Positions 1 through 8,798 of a stretch of DNA of 64,000 nucleotides are shown piece by piece; positions within the stretch are counted from its first letter, which is position 1; each line of letters starts with the position of its first letter. A model generated the notes under the pieces. That model was given only the letters and a program-made list of their open reading frames with translations. It had not been told where the DNA came from and made no database searches. A program made the translations under genes and the position numbers. The DNA comes from Sphingosinicella sp. (GTDB lineage Bacteria; Pseudomonadota; Alphaproteobacteria; Sphingomonadales; Sphingomonadaceae), in assembly GCF_013911755.1 (NCBI RefSeq), contig NZ_JACESP010000003.1, positions 62,001-126,000 of the forward strand, read 5' to 3'.

Positions 1-1941
1 GTCGGCAACACGGTTGCCGTTACGGGTTCCGTTGCGCGGCCGGGGATTTACGAGCTTCGTGGGTCGGCGAGCGTCAGCGATGTCCTCGCTTATGCTGGCG
101 GCGCACTTTACCCCCGTGGATACCAGATTTCGATCAGTCGCATCGGAGAGGATGGGCGCGAGGTTTTCGTGCGTCCGCAGGGAACGGCCGCCGCGATCTG
201 GTCGGGTGACGGCGTGCAGGTGCAGTCGGGGAGCGCCGGTGCGGCGTTCGACCGGGTCGTGCTGGCAGGCCATGTGCGCAATCCCGGTCCGCGCGCACTT
301 GCCGCCGTTCCGACGCTTGGAGATTTGATCGGGCGGCCCGAGGATTTGCAGCTTGGGACCTACATGCCGATGGCCATCATCGTGCGCCGGAATCCGCTCA
401 CGGGTATGCGCAGCTACGAGGCTGCGGACCTTCGTGCGGCGCTCGATCGAAGTCGGCCGGTCGCCCTTCGCGGGGATGATCGGGTTTATGTGTTCAGCGC
501 CGACGACATCGCCTTCCTGAATTCCAGCGCCACACGCCAGATCATTCTGGGCCAGGAAAACCCGAAACCGCAATGCTTCGCGCTGGAAAAGCTCGAGAGT
601 CTTGTAGCGGATACGCAGTCGCCCCGTTTCAACGTGATTACGCGCGGCACGATCACTGTGGAACGCGAAGGGCGCGACGTTGCCGCGAGCGCCGGACGCG
701 CGCTCACGGGTGCCGGCGCGAGCGGGTCTAATGAATCTCTGGAGGTCGTCCGTACCCAGCCCATGCAGGGGTATGAGAGGGCAGACCGCACGGCGCGTGA
801 CGAGAACGATCCAAACCAGCGAAACGATCGATACGAAAGCAACGGTCGGAACCAAGGCATTGAGGCGGATTACGACAAGCTCTCGCGCAGGAACCAGGAG
901 TGCCCGCCGATTTTCGAGGAGGTGCCCGAGCTCTTGCCCGTCCTGATCGAGCACAGTGTCAGCGTTGGCGGGGCCGTTCGTCGGCCAGGCGCCTATCCCG
1001 TGGCGGAGTCCATCTCCGCCGATGCGCTCGTCTCCGCTTCCGACGGCGTTATGGCAAACGTGCGCGATCCAATGCTGGATATCACGCCGGCGAGCGGGCC
1101 GTTCACGCGCTATGAAATGGTACGGGGCCAGGAGGAACGGCTTGCCAACGTTCTCGTAAGCGCCGGCGACGATATTCGCGTGACAGCGAACAATTCGGCT
1201 TACGAAGCCGGCGCGGTGTTGCTGACCGGCGAGTTCAACAGCCCTGGTCTTTACACGATCCGAAAGGGCGAGCGGCTTTCCGAGTTGATGGCCCGCGCCG
1301 GCGGTCTCACCGATCAGGCCTATCCCTACGGCGGTGTCTTTACGCGCAGGAGCGTTCGCGAACAGCAGCAAGTGGGCTTTCAGCGTACCGCGCGGGAGCT
1401 CAACACATCGCTCCTTGCGCTGGCAGCGCAGGAGAACGTGAACGGGCAATCGATCATCGCTGCGGGCGATCTGATCAAGACCCTGTCGGAGACGGAGGCC
1501 GTCGGGCGCATGGTCGTCGAGGCCGATCCGCGCGTGCTTGCCCAGCGCCCGGACCTCGACCCCATTCTCGATGGCGGCGATACGCTGCATATCCCGAAGA
1601 AACCGACCTATGTGCTTGCTCTCGGCGACGTCTCCAATCCGGGTGCGGTTCAGTTTCAGCCCGGGAAGTCCGTTTCGGACTATGTCGCCGAAGCCGGCGG
1701 AACGCAGTCCACAGCCGATGATGGCCGTGTTTTCCTCGTCTTGCCGAATGGCAGCGCGCAGCCGGTCCGGTCCAGCTTCTGGCGGCGGTCCAACGTCGTC
1801 GTGCCGCCGGGCAGCACGATCATCGTGCCGAAAAACCTGCAGCCGCTGCGGACTCTCGGCATCGTTCGCGATGTTGCAACCATTTTCGGGCAATTGGCGA
1901 CAGCCGTCGCCTCCGTCGCGATTCTGGCGGACCGGAACTAA
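1..1941 (+). CDS. SLBB-domain polysaccharide export protein (Wza-like), 5' end missing
   Basis: The reading frame is open from the first base, so the start lies upstream of the window and 646 residues are visible. Five SLBB-type repeats can be read at about residues 6-20, 88-100, 320-334, 407-420 and 540-552, each with a V/G-x-V-x-x-P-G pattern such as GSVARPGIYEL. SLBB repeats occur in outer-membrane polysaccharide export proteins, where they line the periplasmic part of the secretion channel. The C-terminus (last ~28 residues) is hydrophobic or amphipathic, as expected for an outer-membrane helix. Residues ~255-300 are a linker rich in N, D, R and Q. No polysaccharide-export N-terminal domain can be checked because that part is outside the window. 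A nucleotide-sugar dehydrogenase follows 50 bases downstream, supporting a capsule or exopolysaccharide role. Confidence 0.85.
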   Translation, partial: VGNTVAVTGSVARPGIYELRGSASVSDVLAYAGGALYPRGYQISISRIGEDGREVFVRPQGTAAAIWSGDGVQVQSGSAGAAFDRVVLAGHVRNPGPRALAAVPTLGDLIGRPEDLQLGTYMPMAIIVRRNPLTGMRSYEAADLRAALDRSRPVALRGDDRVYVFSADDIAFLNSSATRQIILGQENPKPQCFALEKLESLVADTQSPRFNVITRGTITVEREGRDVAASAGRALTGAGASGSNESLEVVRTQPMQGYERADRTARDENDPNQRNDRYESNGRNQGIEADYDKLSRRNQECPPIFEEVPELLPVLIEHSVSVGGAVRRPGAYPVAESISADALVSASDGVMANVRDPMLDITPASGPFTRYEMVRGQEERLANVLVSAGDDIRVTANNSAYEAGAVLLTGEFNSPGLYTIRKGERLSELMARAGGLTDQAYPYGGVFTRRSVREQQQVGFQRTARELNTSLLALAAQENVNGQSIIAAGDLIKTLSETEAVGRMVVEADPRVLAQRPDLDPILDGGDTLHIPKKPTYVLALGDVSNPGAVQFQPGKSVSDYVAEAGGTQSTADDGRVFLVLPNGSAQPVRSSFWRRSNVVVPPGSTIIVPKNLQPLRTLGIVRDVATIFGQLATAVASVAILADRN

Positions 1942-1950
1942 CCAGCTGCA

Positions 1951-1967
1951 GCGGGCGCGTTGCCCGC
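1951..1967 (+). other. short GC hairpin between export gene and UDP-sugar dehydrogenase
   Basis: Arms GCGGGC and GCCCGC with a 5-base loop sit in the 50-base gap. No T-run follows, so it is not a canonical terminator. It may be an mRNA stabilising or processing element, or chance in GC-rich DNA. Confidence 0.25.
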
Positions 1968-1991
1968 CGCCGAACCTGTGGGAAAGAATGC

Positions 1992-3269
1992 ATGAGCCTT
2001 GATGCTGCAACGAAGGTGGTCGTCGTCGGCCTCGGCTATGTCGGTTTGCCGCTCGCAGTGGCGCTGGCGCGCCACTTCGACACGACGGGTGTCGATATTA
2101 ACGCCGCCCGCATCGCCGCGCTGAAACAGGGGCATGACGCGACACGCGAGATCGACGGCGACACGCTGAAGGCCAGCAGCCTCAAATATGCCTCCGATAT
2201 GTCATCCTGCGCGGATGCTGCCTTCATCATCGTGACGGTCCCGACGCCGGTCGATGGCGCCAACCAGCCCGATCTTGGCCCCGTCGAGGGCGCGACGCGC
2301 GCGCTTGCGGCGGCGATCGACACCACGTCAAAGCCCGTAATCGTCTACGAAAGCACAGTCTATCCCGGCGTCACCGAAGAGATTTGTGGCCCGCTCATCG
2401 AGAAGGTGTCGGGCCTCAAGCAGGGCAAGGATTTCTTCCTCGGCTACTCGCCGGAACGCATCAACCCGGGCGACCGCGAACACACGGTCGACAAGATCAT
2501 CAAGGTGGTTTCGGGTGAGAGCCCCGAGGTGCTCGACAAGGTGGCGGCGCTCTACAACAAGGTCACGACCGGCGGCGTGTTCCGTGCCGCCTCGATCAAG
2601 GCGGCTGAGGCGGCAAAGGTCATTGAAAACGCGCAGCGCGACATCAACATCGCCTTCGTCAACGAGATTACGCAAATCTTCCAGAAGATCGATCTTTCGG
2701 TTTATGACGTGCTCGATGCGGCCGGCACCAAGTGGAACTTCCTGCCCTTCCGTCCCGGCCTCGTCGGTGGTCACTGCATCGGTGTCGATCCCTATTACCT
2801 CAGCTACAAGGCGCAGCAGCTTGGTCAGCTTCCGCGGGTCATTCTCGCGGGCCGCTCGATCAACGACAGCATGGGTGCCTATGTTGCGGATCAGGTTCAT
2901 GATCGGCTGCGCAAGGCCGGCGACATTCTCGTGATGGGGCTCACCTTCAAGGAAGACGTTCCCGATCTTCGCAATTCCAAGGTTGTCGATGTCATCGAAC
3001 GTCTGAAGTGGCTCGGCCACAACGTCACGGTGCACGATCCGCTCGCGGACCCTGCGGAAGCCGTGCACGAATATCACCTGTCGCTTGATCCCGATGCGCT
3101 CTCGCGCCGCTACCATGCGGTGGTGCTCGCGGTTCCGCACGCCGAGTATCTGACGATGGACGCTGCTGCGATCGGCGGTCTTGTGAAGGACGGCGGCCTT
3201 GTCGCCGACATCAAAGGCGCGTTGCGCGGCAAGGCCTTGCCCGCCGGCGTCGCCCGTTGGCAGCTATAG
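1992..3269 (+). CDS. UDP-N-acetylhexosamine 6-dehydrogenase (TviB/WbpA type)
   Basis: The 425-residue protein has the Rossmann motif GLGYVGLP (residues 14-21) for NAD and the catalytic thiol in GGHCIGVDPYY (Cys262). The CIGVDPYYL-x-YKAQ form is typical of the UDP-GlcNAc/UDP-GalNAc branch (TviB, WbpA, WecC) rather than of UDP-glucose dehydrogenase. Family enzymes oxidise C6 of the UDP-sugar to the uronic acid with two NAD+, supplying acidic sugars for capsule or O-antigen. ATG 1992 follows a purine-rich GGGAAAGA. The gene sits directly after the SLBB exporter, probably in the same operon. Its TAG overlaps the stop of the convergent gene by 6 bases. The exact substrate (GlcNAc, GalNAc or ManNAc) cannot be decided from sequence by eye. 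Confidence 0.88.
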   Translation: MSLDAATKVVVVGLGYVGLPLAVALARHFDTTGVDINAARIAALKQGHDATREIDGDTLKASSLKYASDMSSCADAAFIIVTVPTPVDGANQPDLGPVEGATRALAAAIDTTSKPVIVYESTVYPGVTEEICGPLIEKVSGLKQGKDFFLGYSPERINPGDREHTVDKIIKVVSGESPEVLDKVAALYNKVTTGGVFRAASIKAAEAAKVIENAQRDINIAFVNEITQIFQKIDLSVYDVLDAAGTKWNFLPFRPGLVGGHCIGVDPYYLSYKAQQLGQLPRVILAGRSINDSMGAYVADQVHDRLRKAGDILVMGLTFKEDVPDLRNSKVVDVIERLKWLGHNVTVHDPLADPAEAVHEYHLSLDPDALSRRYHAVVLAVPHAEYLTMDAAAIGGLVKDGGLVADIKGALRGKALPAGVARWQL

Positions 3270-4001
3270 GCGGCCGCTCAGCCGATACCAGGCGATGCCC
3301 ACATATTCGTGCAGTGCAAGGTCTACGCGCTCGACATTCTCGATGAACGCGGGCGAGAATTGAAGGTCGCTTGTCTGGCGGTCCACGGCGTAGGCAACTG
3401 CATCGACGCCCACGGCTTTCATGCAGGCCATCGCACGCGGCATATGGAAGCCTGATGTGACGAGCAGTACGCGCTGGTCGGGAAGGGCTGCTGCAATCCC
3501 GCGCGCATTGGCGCAGGTGTCGAGTGTTCCCGCGATCTTGCCGATGCGCCCCTGTGGCAGACCCGCCCGGCGCCAGTAGTCGGCCGTCCAGTCGACATCG
3601 CTGCTGCCGTCGTGGGTTACACCGCCGACGATCCAGATCTTCGCTTGCGGATAGGACTGCGCGAGCGCGAGCGCCTCGCTCACTCTTTCGCCGTGCGAGC
3701 CGACTTCCAGCGAGCCCGTCAGCGCCGAGGCGCGCAGCTTTTCCGCGCCGGCGAGCACCGCCACGGCGTCGATCCGGTCGGGAAGAACGGCTGGACGCGG
3801 ATACGCGGTTTCCAGCCGGCTCATCAGCCAGTTCCCCGTCGGCAGAATGGCGAACAGGATGGTCCAGAGTGCCAGAAGCGTGACCGTGATGCGCGCAGAC
3901 CGCAACGCGCCGCCAAGCAGAAAGATCGCGGTGAGCAGTGTCAGCCAGACAAACCAAGCTGCGGGGCCGAAAAGCGCCCAAAGCAGGTAGTTCAGCGACA
4001 C
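3264..4001 (-). CDS. YdcF/DUF218-family membrane-anchored protein
   Basis: About 245 residues. Two hydrophobic segments (about residues 4-28 and 33-52) precede a DUF218 domain with the features AVAVLAGAE, WIVGGVT, the D-T-x-x-N-A pattern (DTCANARG) and the TSGFHMPRA pattern. DUF218 proteins (YdcF, SanA, ElyC) are linked to envelope and lipid-carrier metabolism; ElyC affects undecaprenyl-phosphate-linked sugar intermediates. The chosen start is GTG 4001, five bases after the stop of the upstream epimerase; the frame extends further upstream but that part only shadows the epimerase, and there is no ATG before the first membrane segment. Position inside a polysaccharide cluster suggests a role in precursor handling. 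The exact biochemical role is unknown. Confidence 0.75.
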   Translation of the reverse strand: MSLNYLLWALFGPAAWFVWLTLLTAIFLLGGALRSARITVTLLALWTILFAILPTGNWLMSRLETAYPRPAVLPDRIDAVAVLAGAEKLRASALTGSLEVGSHGERVSEALALAQSYPQAKIWIVGGVTHDGSSDVDWTADYWRRAGLPQGRIGKIAGTLDTCANARGIAAALPDQRVLLVTSGFHMPRAMACMKAVGVDAVAYAVDRQTSDLQFSPAFIENVERVDLALHEYVGIAWYRLSGRL

Positions 4002-4006
4002 GCCCG

Positions 4007-5005
4007 TCAGACGCCGTGATACGTACGGAACCAGTCGACGAAGCGGGGTATACCCTCCTCGATCGAGGTCGTCGGATGGAAGCCGAGATCGCGCTCGATC
4101 GCGGAAATGTCGGCGAACGTGTCCTTCACGTCGCCCGGCTGCATCGGCTCGAACTGCTTGATCGCGTTCTTGCCGACAGCCTTTTCGAGCACCGCGATCA
4201 TATGCATCAGCTCTTCGGAGCGGTGGTTGCCGATGTTGTAGACGCGGTGCGGGTTCACCGACCCGCCGGCCTTCACACTGCCGTCGTCGGGCGGCGGATT
4301 GTCGAGGCACGCGACGATGCCCGAGACGATGTCGTCGACGTACGTGAAATCGCGGCGCATGTCGCCGCTGTTGAACACCTTGATCGGCTCGCCCTTCAGG
4401 ATGGCGTCGGTGAACAGCCACATCGCCATGTCCGGCCGGCCCCACGGTCCGTAAACCGTGAAGAAGCGCAGGCCCGTTTGTGGCAGACGGTAGAGATGGC
4501 TGTACGTCTCGCTCATCAGCTCATCGGCCTTTTTCGTTGCGGCATAGAGCGAGATCGGCTGGTCGACGCGGTCCTCCACAGAGAACGGCAGCTTCTCGTT
4601 CTTGCCGTAAACCGATGATGACGAGGCGTAGACAAGGTGCTCGACACTGTCCGAATGGCGCGCATATTCCATCAGGTTGAGGTGCCCGACGAGGTTCGAA
4701 TGCACGTAGGCGTGCGGGTTCGTCAGCGAGTATCGGACGCCCGCCTGCGCACCGAGATGGGCGATCCGTTCGACACGGTGCGGCGCAAGCGCGGCTTTCA
4801 ACCCTTCGAAGTCCGCGAAGTCCTGCTCGACGAAGGTGAAGCCGTTGTGCCGCCGCGCCAGCTCGGCGATGCGGTCGCGCTTCAGCGTCGTGCTGTAATA
4901 GTCGTTGACATTGTCGATCCCGATGACCCGCTCGCCGCGCGAAAGCAGCCGTTCCGAAAGGTGATAGCCGATGAAACCTGCGGCTCCGGTCACGAGAAAA
5001 GTCAT
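4007..5005 (-). CDS. UDP-glucuronate 4-epimerase (SDR family)
   Basis: 332 residues. The extended SDR fold is shown by the N-terminal GAAGFIG (residues 7-13) and the catalytic Tyr154-x3-Lys158 in SLYAATKKA, with SSSSVYG just before it. The NDYYS and TLKRDRI segments after the first sheet, and the overall length, resemble UDP-glucuronate 4-epimerases (LspL/Cap1J), which make UDP-galacturonate for capsule or LPS. ATG 5005 is preceded by AGGA at a good distance, so the in-frame extension upstream is rejected. The downstream ydcF-like gene starts five bases after the stop. Related dTDP-glucose dehydratases or other epimerases remain possible, but the motif set fits this branch best. Confidence 0.85.
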   Translation of the reverse strand: MTFLVTGAAGFIGYHLSERLLSRGERVIGIDNVNDYYSTTLKRDRIAELARRHNGFTFVEQDFADFEGLKAALAPHRVERIAHLGAQAGVRYSLTNPHAYVHSNLVGHLNLMEYARHSDSVEHLVYASSSSVYGKNEKLPFSVEDRVDQPISLYAATKKADELMSETYSHLYRLPQTGLRFFTVYGPWGRPDMAMWLFTDAILKGEPIKVFNSGDMRRDFTYVDDIVSGIVACLDNPPPDDGSVKAGGSVNPHRVYNIGNHRSEELMHMIAVLEKAVGKNAIKQFEPMQPGDVKDTFADISAIERDLGFHPTTSIEEGIPRFVDWFRTYHGV

Positions 5006-5132
5006 TAATTCATCCTGCGTAAAGGCGAGCCGTTGCACTTCGGGGCTGCATTGAGGGGAGTTAGCGTAGCGCTGGCCAGGCCGCAACGGTAAGGTCGGCG
5101 GACGCTGATGAAAAAGGGGTCGGTGCACGGCG
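5006..5132. promoter_or_regulatory. divergent promoter region, epimerase / WecA-like gene
   Basis: This 127-base gap separates two divergent genes and must contain promoters for both. A weak inverted repeat (CCGTTGC at 5030-5036, GCAACGG at 5083-5089) spans it. I cannot assign a clear -35/-10 pair. Confidence 0.35.
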
Positions 5133-6185
5133 ATGACTGCGATGACTCTGAATATGCTTTGCGCTGCCTTGGGCGTCGTGATCGCGCTTTTCGTGGGGCA
5201 GAATGCGAGCCGTATCGGCGGCCTGCTGGGGCTCCTCGACTATCCCGATCCGTTTGGCGGCCGCAAGCGCCACGCCCGCGTCACACCGCTCGTTGGGGGC
5301 CTTGCCGTGGTGCTGGCGTTCGAAGCCTCGGCGCTGCTGCTCTATCACCTTCTCGCTAGGGATTCCGCGCTGCTCGACTGGCAGATTCTATGTTTCGGCT
5401 TCGCGGTTGGAGCGATGGCGCTCGTCGGCCTCGCGGACGATCGCATGGGCCTGTCTCCCGTCGTCAGATTGGCGCTGACATCGTTCGTTCTCGTCCTGAC
5501 GATCCTTGAAGTGCCCGACCTTCGCGTGGATTTCCTGCGCTTCGCCGGGGTCGACCAGCTCATCCTGCTGCCCGCGTGGGCGTCGGTGCTGTTCACGCTC
5601 GTCTGCCTCATCGGGCTTCTGAACGCGGTCAACATGGCGGACGGCAAGAACGGCATCGTGCTCACGCTGTCGTTGATTTGGACGGCGGTGCTCTTCGCCC
5701 GCAATCCACAGCCCTTCGATCCGCTGCTGTTCGGCATCGCCGGCAGCCTCGTCGTCATGCTCTGGTTCAACATGAAGGGCGCGCTTTTCCTTGGGGATGG
5801 CGGCAGCTACGGTATTTCGGCGATTTTCGGACTGCTCGCCATCTATGCCTACAACCACAGCTTCGCGACCTTTGATGCGGGGCAGGTGGCGCTGCTGTTT
5901 CTGGTTCCCGTGCTTGATACGGTCCGGCTGATGGCGTGGCGTATTGCACAGGGCCGTAGTCCGTTCTCAGGCGATCGCAACCATCTGCATCACTATCTGC
6001 ACGCGCGTTGGGGGTGGCCGGTGGGTCTCGCCATCTACGCGGCGTTGGCGGCGCTGCCGAATTTCCTCGGCGTGCTATTTCCGGCCTACAGCCTTGCGCT
6101 CCTTGGCCTCGGCGCTGTCATGTATGTGGCGACGCTCTTCGTGTCGACACGCGGCGGCACGGTTCGCAGCGGCGTCAGCGCCTGA
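5133..6185 (+). CDS. WecA/MraY-like polyprenyl-phosphate sugar-1-phosphate transferase
   Basis: 350 residues with about ten hydrophobic segments. The glycosyltransferase-4 signature residues are present: the aspartate pair in GLADD (102-103), NMADGKNGI, FLGDGGS and the C-terminal GDRNHLHHYL motif that replaces the MraY loop in WecA/TagO-type enzymes. The family transfers a sugar-1-phosphate (often GlcNAc-1-P) from a UDP-sugar to undecaprenyl phosphate at the inner membrane, starting O-antigen, capsule or teichoic-acid type chains. It lies with the exporter and UDP-sugar genes, consistent with being the initiating enzyme. ATG 5133 is used; ATG 5142 is a possible alternative. The donor sugar is not determined. 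Confidence 0.85.
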   Translation: MTAMTLNMLCAALGVVIALFVGQNASRIGGLLGLLDYPDPFGGRKRHARVTPLVGGLAVVLAFEASALLLYHLLARDSALLDWQILCFGFAVGAMALVGLADDRMGLSPVVRLALTSFVLVLTILEVPDLRVDFLRFAGVDQLILLPAWASVLFTLVCLIGLLNAVNMADGKNGIVLTLSLIWTAVLFARNPQPFDPLLFGIAGSLVVMLWFNMKGALFLGDGGSYGISAIFGLLAIYAYNHSFATFDAGQVALLFLVPVLDTVRLMAWRIAQGRSPFSGDRNHLHHYLHARWGWPVGLAIYAALAALPNFLGVLFPAYSLALLGLGAVMYVATLFVSTRGGTVRSGVSA

Positions 6186-6274
6186 AACAAAGCCTCGCGC
6201 ACCTCTTTCCAAAGCCGAAGCAGCGGCTATAAGAGCGGCCGCACACACGGCATCGGCCGTTTCAAGCGGCGCAT

Positions 6275-6349
6275 TGGGGCGTAGCCAAGCGGTAAGGCAG
6301 CGGTTTTTGGTACCGCCATGCGGAGGTTCGAATCCTCCCGCCCCAGCCA
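6275..6349 (+). tRNA. tRNA-Gln (anticodon TTG)
   Basis: All arms can be folded: acceptor TGGGGCG (6275-6281) pairs with CGCCCCA (6339-6345); D stem GCC/GGC; anticodon stem GCGGT/ACCGC with 7-base loop TTTTGGT giving anticodon TTG; T arm GGAGG-TTCGAAT-CCTCC; discriminator G and an encoded CCA (6347-6349). TTG reads CAA/CAG glutamine codons. It lies alone between the polysaccharide block and the TonB receptor. tRNA genes often mark integration borders, but no att-like repeat was found nearby. Confidence 0.97.
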
Positions 6350-6474
6350 AGCGTTTTCAAGCACTTTCGCTAAAGCCGCCCAAGCGATTCCGCGGAAGGG
6401 TTCGCGGCACGGATGAACGGGTTTGGGCGGCGATGGTCTCGTGCTCTGCCCACTTTCATCACCTCTCTCCTGCT

Positions 6475-6492
6475 CCTATCCGTCCGGATAGG
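6475..6492. promoter_or_regulatory. candidate operator of the LuxR/MalT-type regulator (site A)
   Basis: A perfect palindrome with 8-bp arms (CCTATCCG / CGGATAGG) around 2 bp, which can also be written CCTATCC-N4-GGATAGG. It lies 140 bp upstream of the TonB receptor start. A near copy lies upstream of the Rieske oxygenase gene (13185-13202). The nearest regulator gene is the LuxR-type protein at 9664, so binding by it is a reasonable inference; nothing in the sequence proves it. Confidence 0.5.
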
Positions 6493-6493
6493 C

Positions 6494-6516
6494 GGGAACC
6501 CGTATGATTTGTTCCC
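6494..6516. promoter_or_regulatory. second inverted repeat upstream of TonB receptor
   Basis: Arms GGGAAC (6494-6499) and GTTCCC (6511-6516) separated by 11 bp, starting two bases after the 18-bp palindrome. It could be a second operator or part of the promoter. Confidence 0.3.
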
Positions 6517-6632
6517 AAAAGATAGGATGAGCCTCGCCCCGCCCTCGGGTTAGAACCAAGGTCGCCGAACAGAGGACGCAGAACAGTCCAAGCGATCGGG
6601 AGCATCGCCGGCGGATGCGGAGGGGAAGTGGG

Positions 6633-8786
6633 ATGCGGAGCCAATCTAGCCTGAACTATACGTGCGCCTGCCTTTTGGCTGGCGTTTCGACCATCGTCGC
6701 CGTGCCGGCGTGGGCGCAGGAAGCAAGCAGCGAAACCGCTGCGCATAGCGGAGAGGTCGAACAGATCGTCGTCACGGCGCGCAAGCGTGAGGAGCGCGTA
6801 CAGGACGTACCGGATTCGATCAGCGTCTTTACCGCCGCAGCGCTCGAAGCGACGCGCGTCGACAATGTGAAGGACGTGGCGCTTCGCGTGCCCAACCTCT
6901 CCATCGTCGAGGCGCAGCAGCCGGGTGTCGCGCTGCTCACGATCCGCGGTGTCGGCCAGGCGCGCAACGGCGAGCCGCCGATCGCGGTCGTTGTCGATGG
7001 CGTGCAGCTCAGCAACGCTTACCAAATCACGCAGGACCTGTTCGATATCGAGCGCATCGAGGTTCTGAAGGGGCCGCAGGGCGCGGTTTACGGCCGCAAC
7101 GCCATCGGCGGCGCGATCAACATCACCACCAAGCAGCCGACGAACGATTTCGAAGGCTTCATCCAGGGCAGCTACGGCACGGGGCAGGACTGGCGCCTTT
7201 CCGCCGCGATCAGCGGCCCGATTGTTCCCGATAAATTGCTGTTCCGCCTGGCCGGGTCGCTGCGCGATTTCGATGGCGACATCGAAAGCGTCAACGCGCC
7301 GCGTTCCAAGGAAGCGAACTGGGCGAAGGACAAGAACATCCGCGGCAGCCTGCTGTTCACGCCGTCGGATGTCGTCTCGGTCGATCTGCGCTATTCGCGG
7401 CTCGAAACCGAAGCGGGCGCGGCGTGGTACGCTTCCGTGCCGCCCGGCGGCGACATTAACGAGCCGCGTCCTTACATCGGCGACTATCCCTCGTGGGCGG
7501 AGCGGATACTGAACGATGCCTCCGCGAAGGTGGATATCGATCTCGGTGCTGCAACGCTTACGTCGGTCACGGCCTATTCGAAGGTCTCGTCGTACATCGA
7601 CGAGGAACTCGATCTCAGCCCGCTTGACGGCATCATCGGGCAGCAGACGCTGAAGACACACAATTTCAGTCAGGAGCTGCGGCTCGCCTCCACGGGCAAC
7701 ACGCGCTTCAAGTGGCTCGCTGGCCTCTACTATCTGAAAACGCGCCAGAAACTCGATACGGAAATTTTCCTCGGCGCGGACTTTCTGCCGCTGTTCGGCC
7801 TGCCGCCGGAACTTGCGCCGCTCCTGTTCGCGCAGAGCCGTTCGACCGATCACAACAAGGCATACGCGGCGTTCGGGCAGGTCTCCTACCGCTTCGATAT
7901 GGGCCTCGAGCTCACCGGCGCGCTGCGCTACGACGTGGACGACAGGAATCAGATCGATCGTGCCGCACCGGGGCTGCCGGAATATGATCGGACGTTCAAA
8001 TCCCTGCAGCCGAAGGTTTCGGCGACATGGTTCTGGAACGACGATTCGATGGTCTACGCGACCATCGCCAAGGGTTTCCGCAGCGGCGGCTTCAATCCGC
8101 TCGATATCATCACGCGCTCCTACGACAAGGAAGAGAACTGGAACTACGAGGTTGGGCTGAAGGCGAGCGCGTTCGATCGCAGGCTGACCCTCACCAGCGC
8201 CGTTTTCTACACGCGCATCAAGGATCGTCAGGTCTACACGCTCGACGTCAACAACTCGGCGCAGACGCTCACGAACCCGATTCCGAAGTCGGAAGTCTAC
8301 GGCTTCGAGGCGGAGGTGATCGCGCGACCGGTGCCCGGCTTCGATCTGTCGGCCTCCATCGGCTACACGGATTCGAAGATCATCAGCTACGACACGTCGG
8401 TCTTCGCGGGTCTTCCCTCGGCGGGTGATTACACCGGCAACAAGCTGCCGCAGATGGCGAAGCTCTCTTATGCCTTGGGCGCGCAGTACGAGCACGAGTT
8501 CGGCGACGACATGTCGATCACCCCGCGCGTGGAGCTGAACGGCTCCAGCGGCGCTTATTACTGGGAAGTCGACAACACCGACAAGCGCAGCGGCGTCAGT
8601 CTCGTGAACGCGCGTCTCACGCTGCGCAAGGGCGGCCTGTCGCTCGCGGGCTTCGTCGAGAACCTGTTCGACGAGGACTATATCATCGAGTTCGTGCCCG
8701 TCGAATGGAGCGGCGCGAGCGCGGGCGATCTGTCGGCGGCGGCCCCGGGGCGCCGCTGGGGTGTGCAGGCGAAGCTGCGCTTTTAG
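6633..8786 (+). CDS. TonB-dependent outer-membrane receptor
   Basis: 717 residues from ATG 6633, chosen because GGAGGGGAAG lies just upstream; the in-frame ATG 6615 has no such site. A signal peptide ends near AWAQ (about residue 29). Next come a TonB-box-like EQIVVTARKREERVQDVP, a plug domain (FDIERIEVLKGPQGAVYGRNAIGGAIN) and a C-terminal beta-barrel ending in an aromatic residue (AKLRF). The family imports ligands such as ferric siderophores, B12, glycans or aromatics across the outer membrane using TonB energy. Context with an SRPBCC protein, a Rieske oxygenase and a molybdenum hydroxylase favours an organic carbon source over iron, but the ligand is unknown. Transcription may be controlled through the palindrome at 6475. 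Confidence 0.93.
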   Translation: MRSQSSLNYTCACLLAGVSTIVAVPAWAQEASSETAAHSGEVEQIVVTARKREERVQDVPDSISVFTAAALEATRVDNVKDVALRVPNLSIVEAQQPGVALLTIRGVGQARNGEPPIAVVVDGVQLSNAYQITQDLFDIERIEVLKGPQGAVYGRNAIGGAINITTKQPTNDFEGFIQGSYGTGQDWRLSAAISGPIVPDKLLFRLAGSLRDFDGDIESVNAPRSKEANWAKDKNIRGSLLFTPSDVVSVDLRYSRLETEAGAAWYASVPPGGDINEPRPYIGDYPSWAERILNDASAKVDIDLGAATLTSVTAYSKVSSYIDEELDLSPLDGIIGQQTLKTHNFSQELRLASTGNTRFKWLAGLYYLKTRQKLDTEIFLGADFLPLFGLPPELAPLLFAQSRSTDHNKAYAAFGQVSYRFDMGLELTGALRYDVDDRNQIDRAAPGLPEYDRTFKSLQPKVSATWFWNDDSMVYATIAKGFRSGGFNPLDIITRSYDKEENWNYEVGLKASAFDRRLTLTSAVFYTRIKDRQVYTLDVNNSAQTLTNPIPKSEVYGFEAEVIARPVPGFDLSASIGYTDSKIISYDTSVFAGLPSAGDYTGNKLPQMAKLSYALGAQYEHEFGDDMSITPRVELNGSSGAYYWEVDNTDKRSGVSLVNARLTLRKGGLSLAGFVENLFDEDYIIEFVPVEWSGASAGDLSAAAPGRRWGVQAKLRF

Positions 8787-8798
8787 GGGAGTTTCGAT

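Larger units (their letters stand above)
6350..6632 (+). promoter_or_regulatory. intergenic region upstream of TonB receptor
   Basis: This 283-base stretch has no gene. It contains an 18-bp palindrome (6475-6492), a second inverted repeat (6494-6516) and a further GATAGG (6521-6526). The receptor ribosome-binding site GGAGGGGAAG is at 6618-6627. A promoter is expected here but no convincing -35/-10 pair stands out. Confidence 0.5.

Noticed and set aside
6275-6632. tRNA-Gln as an integration site of a genomic island
   Set aside because: No integrase and no repeat of the tRNA 3' end was seen downstream.
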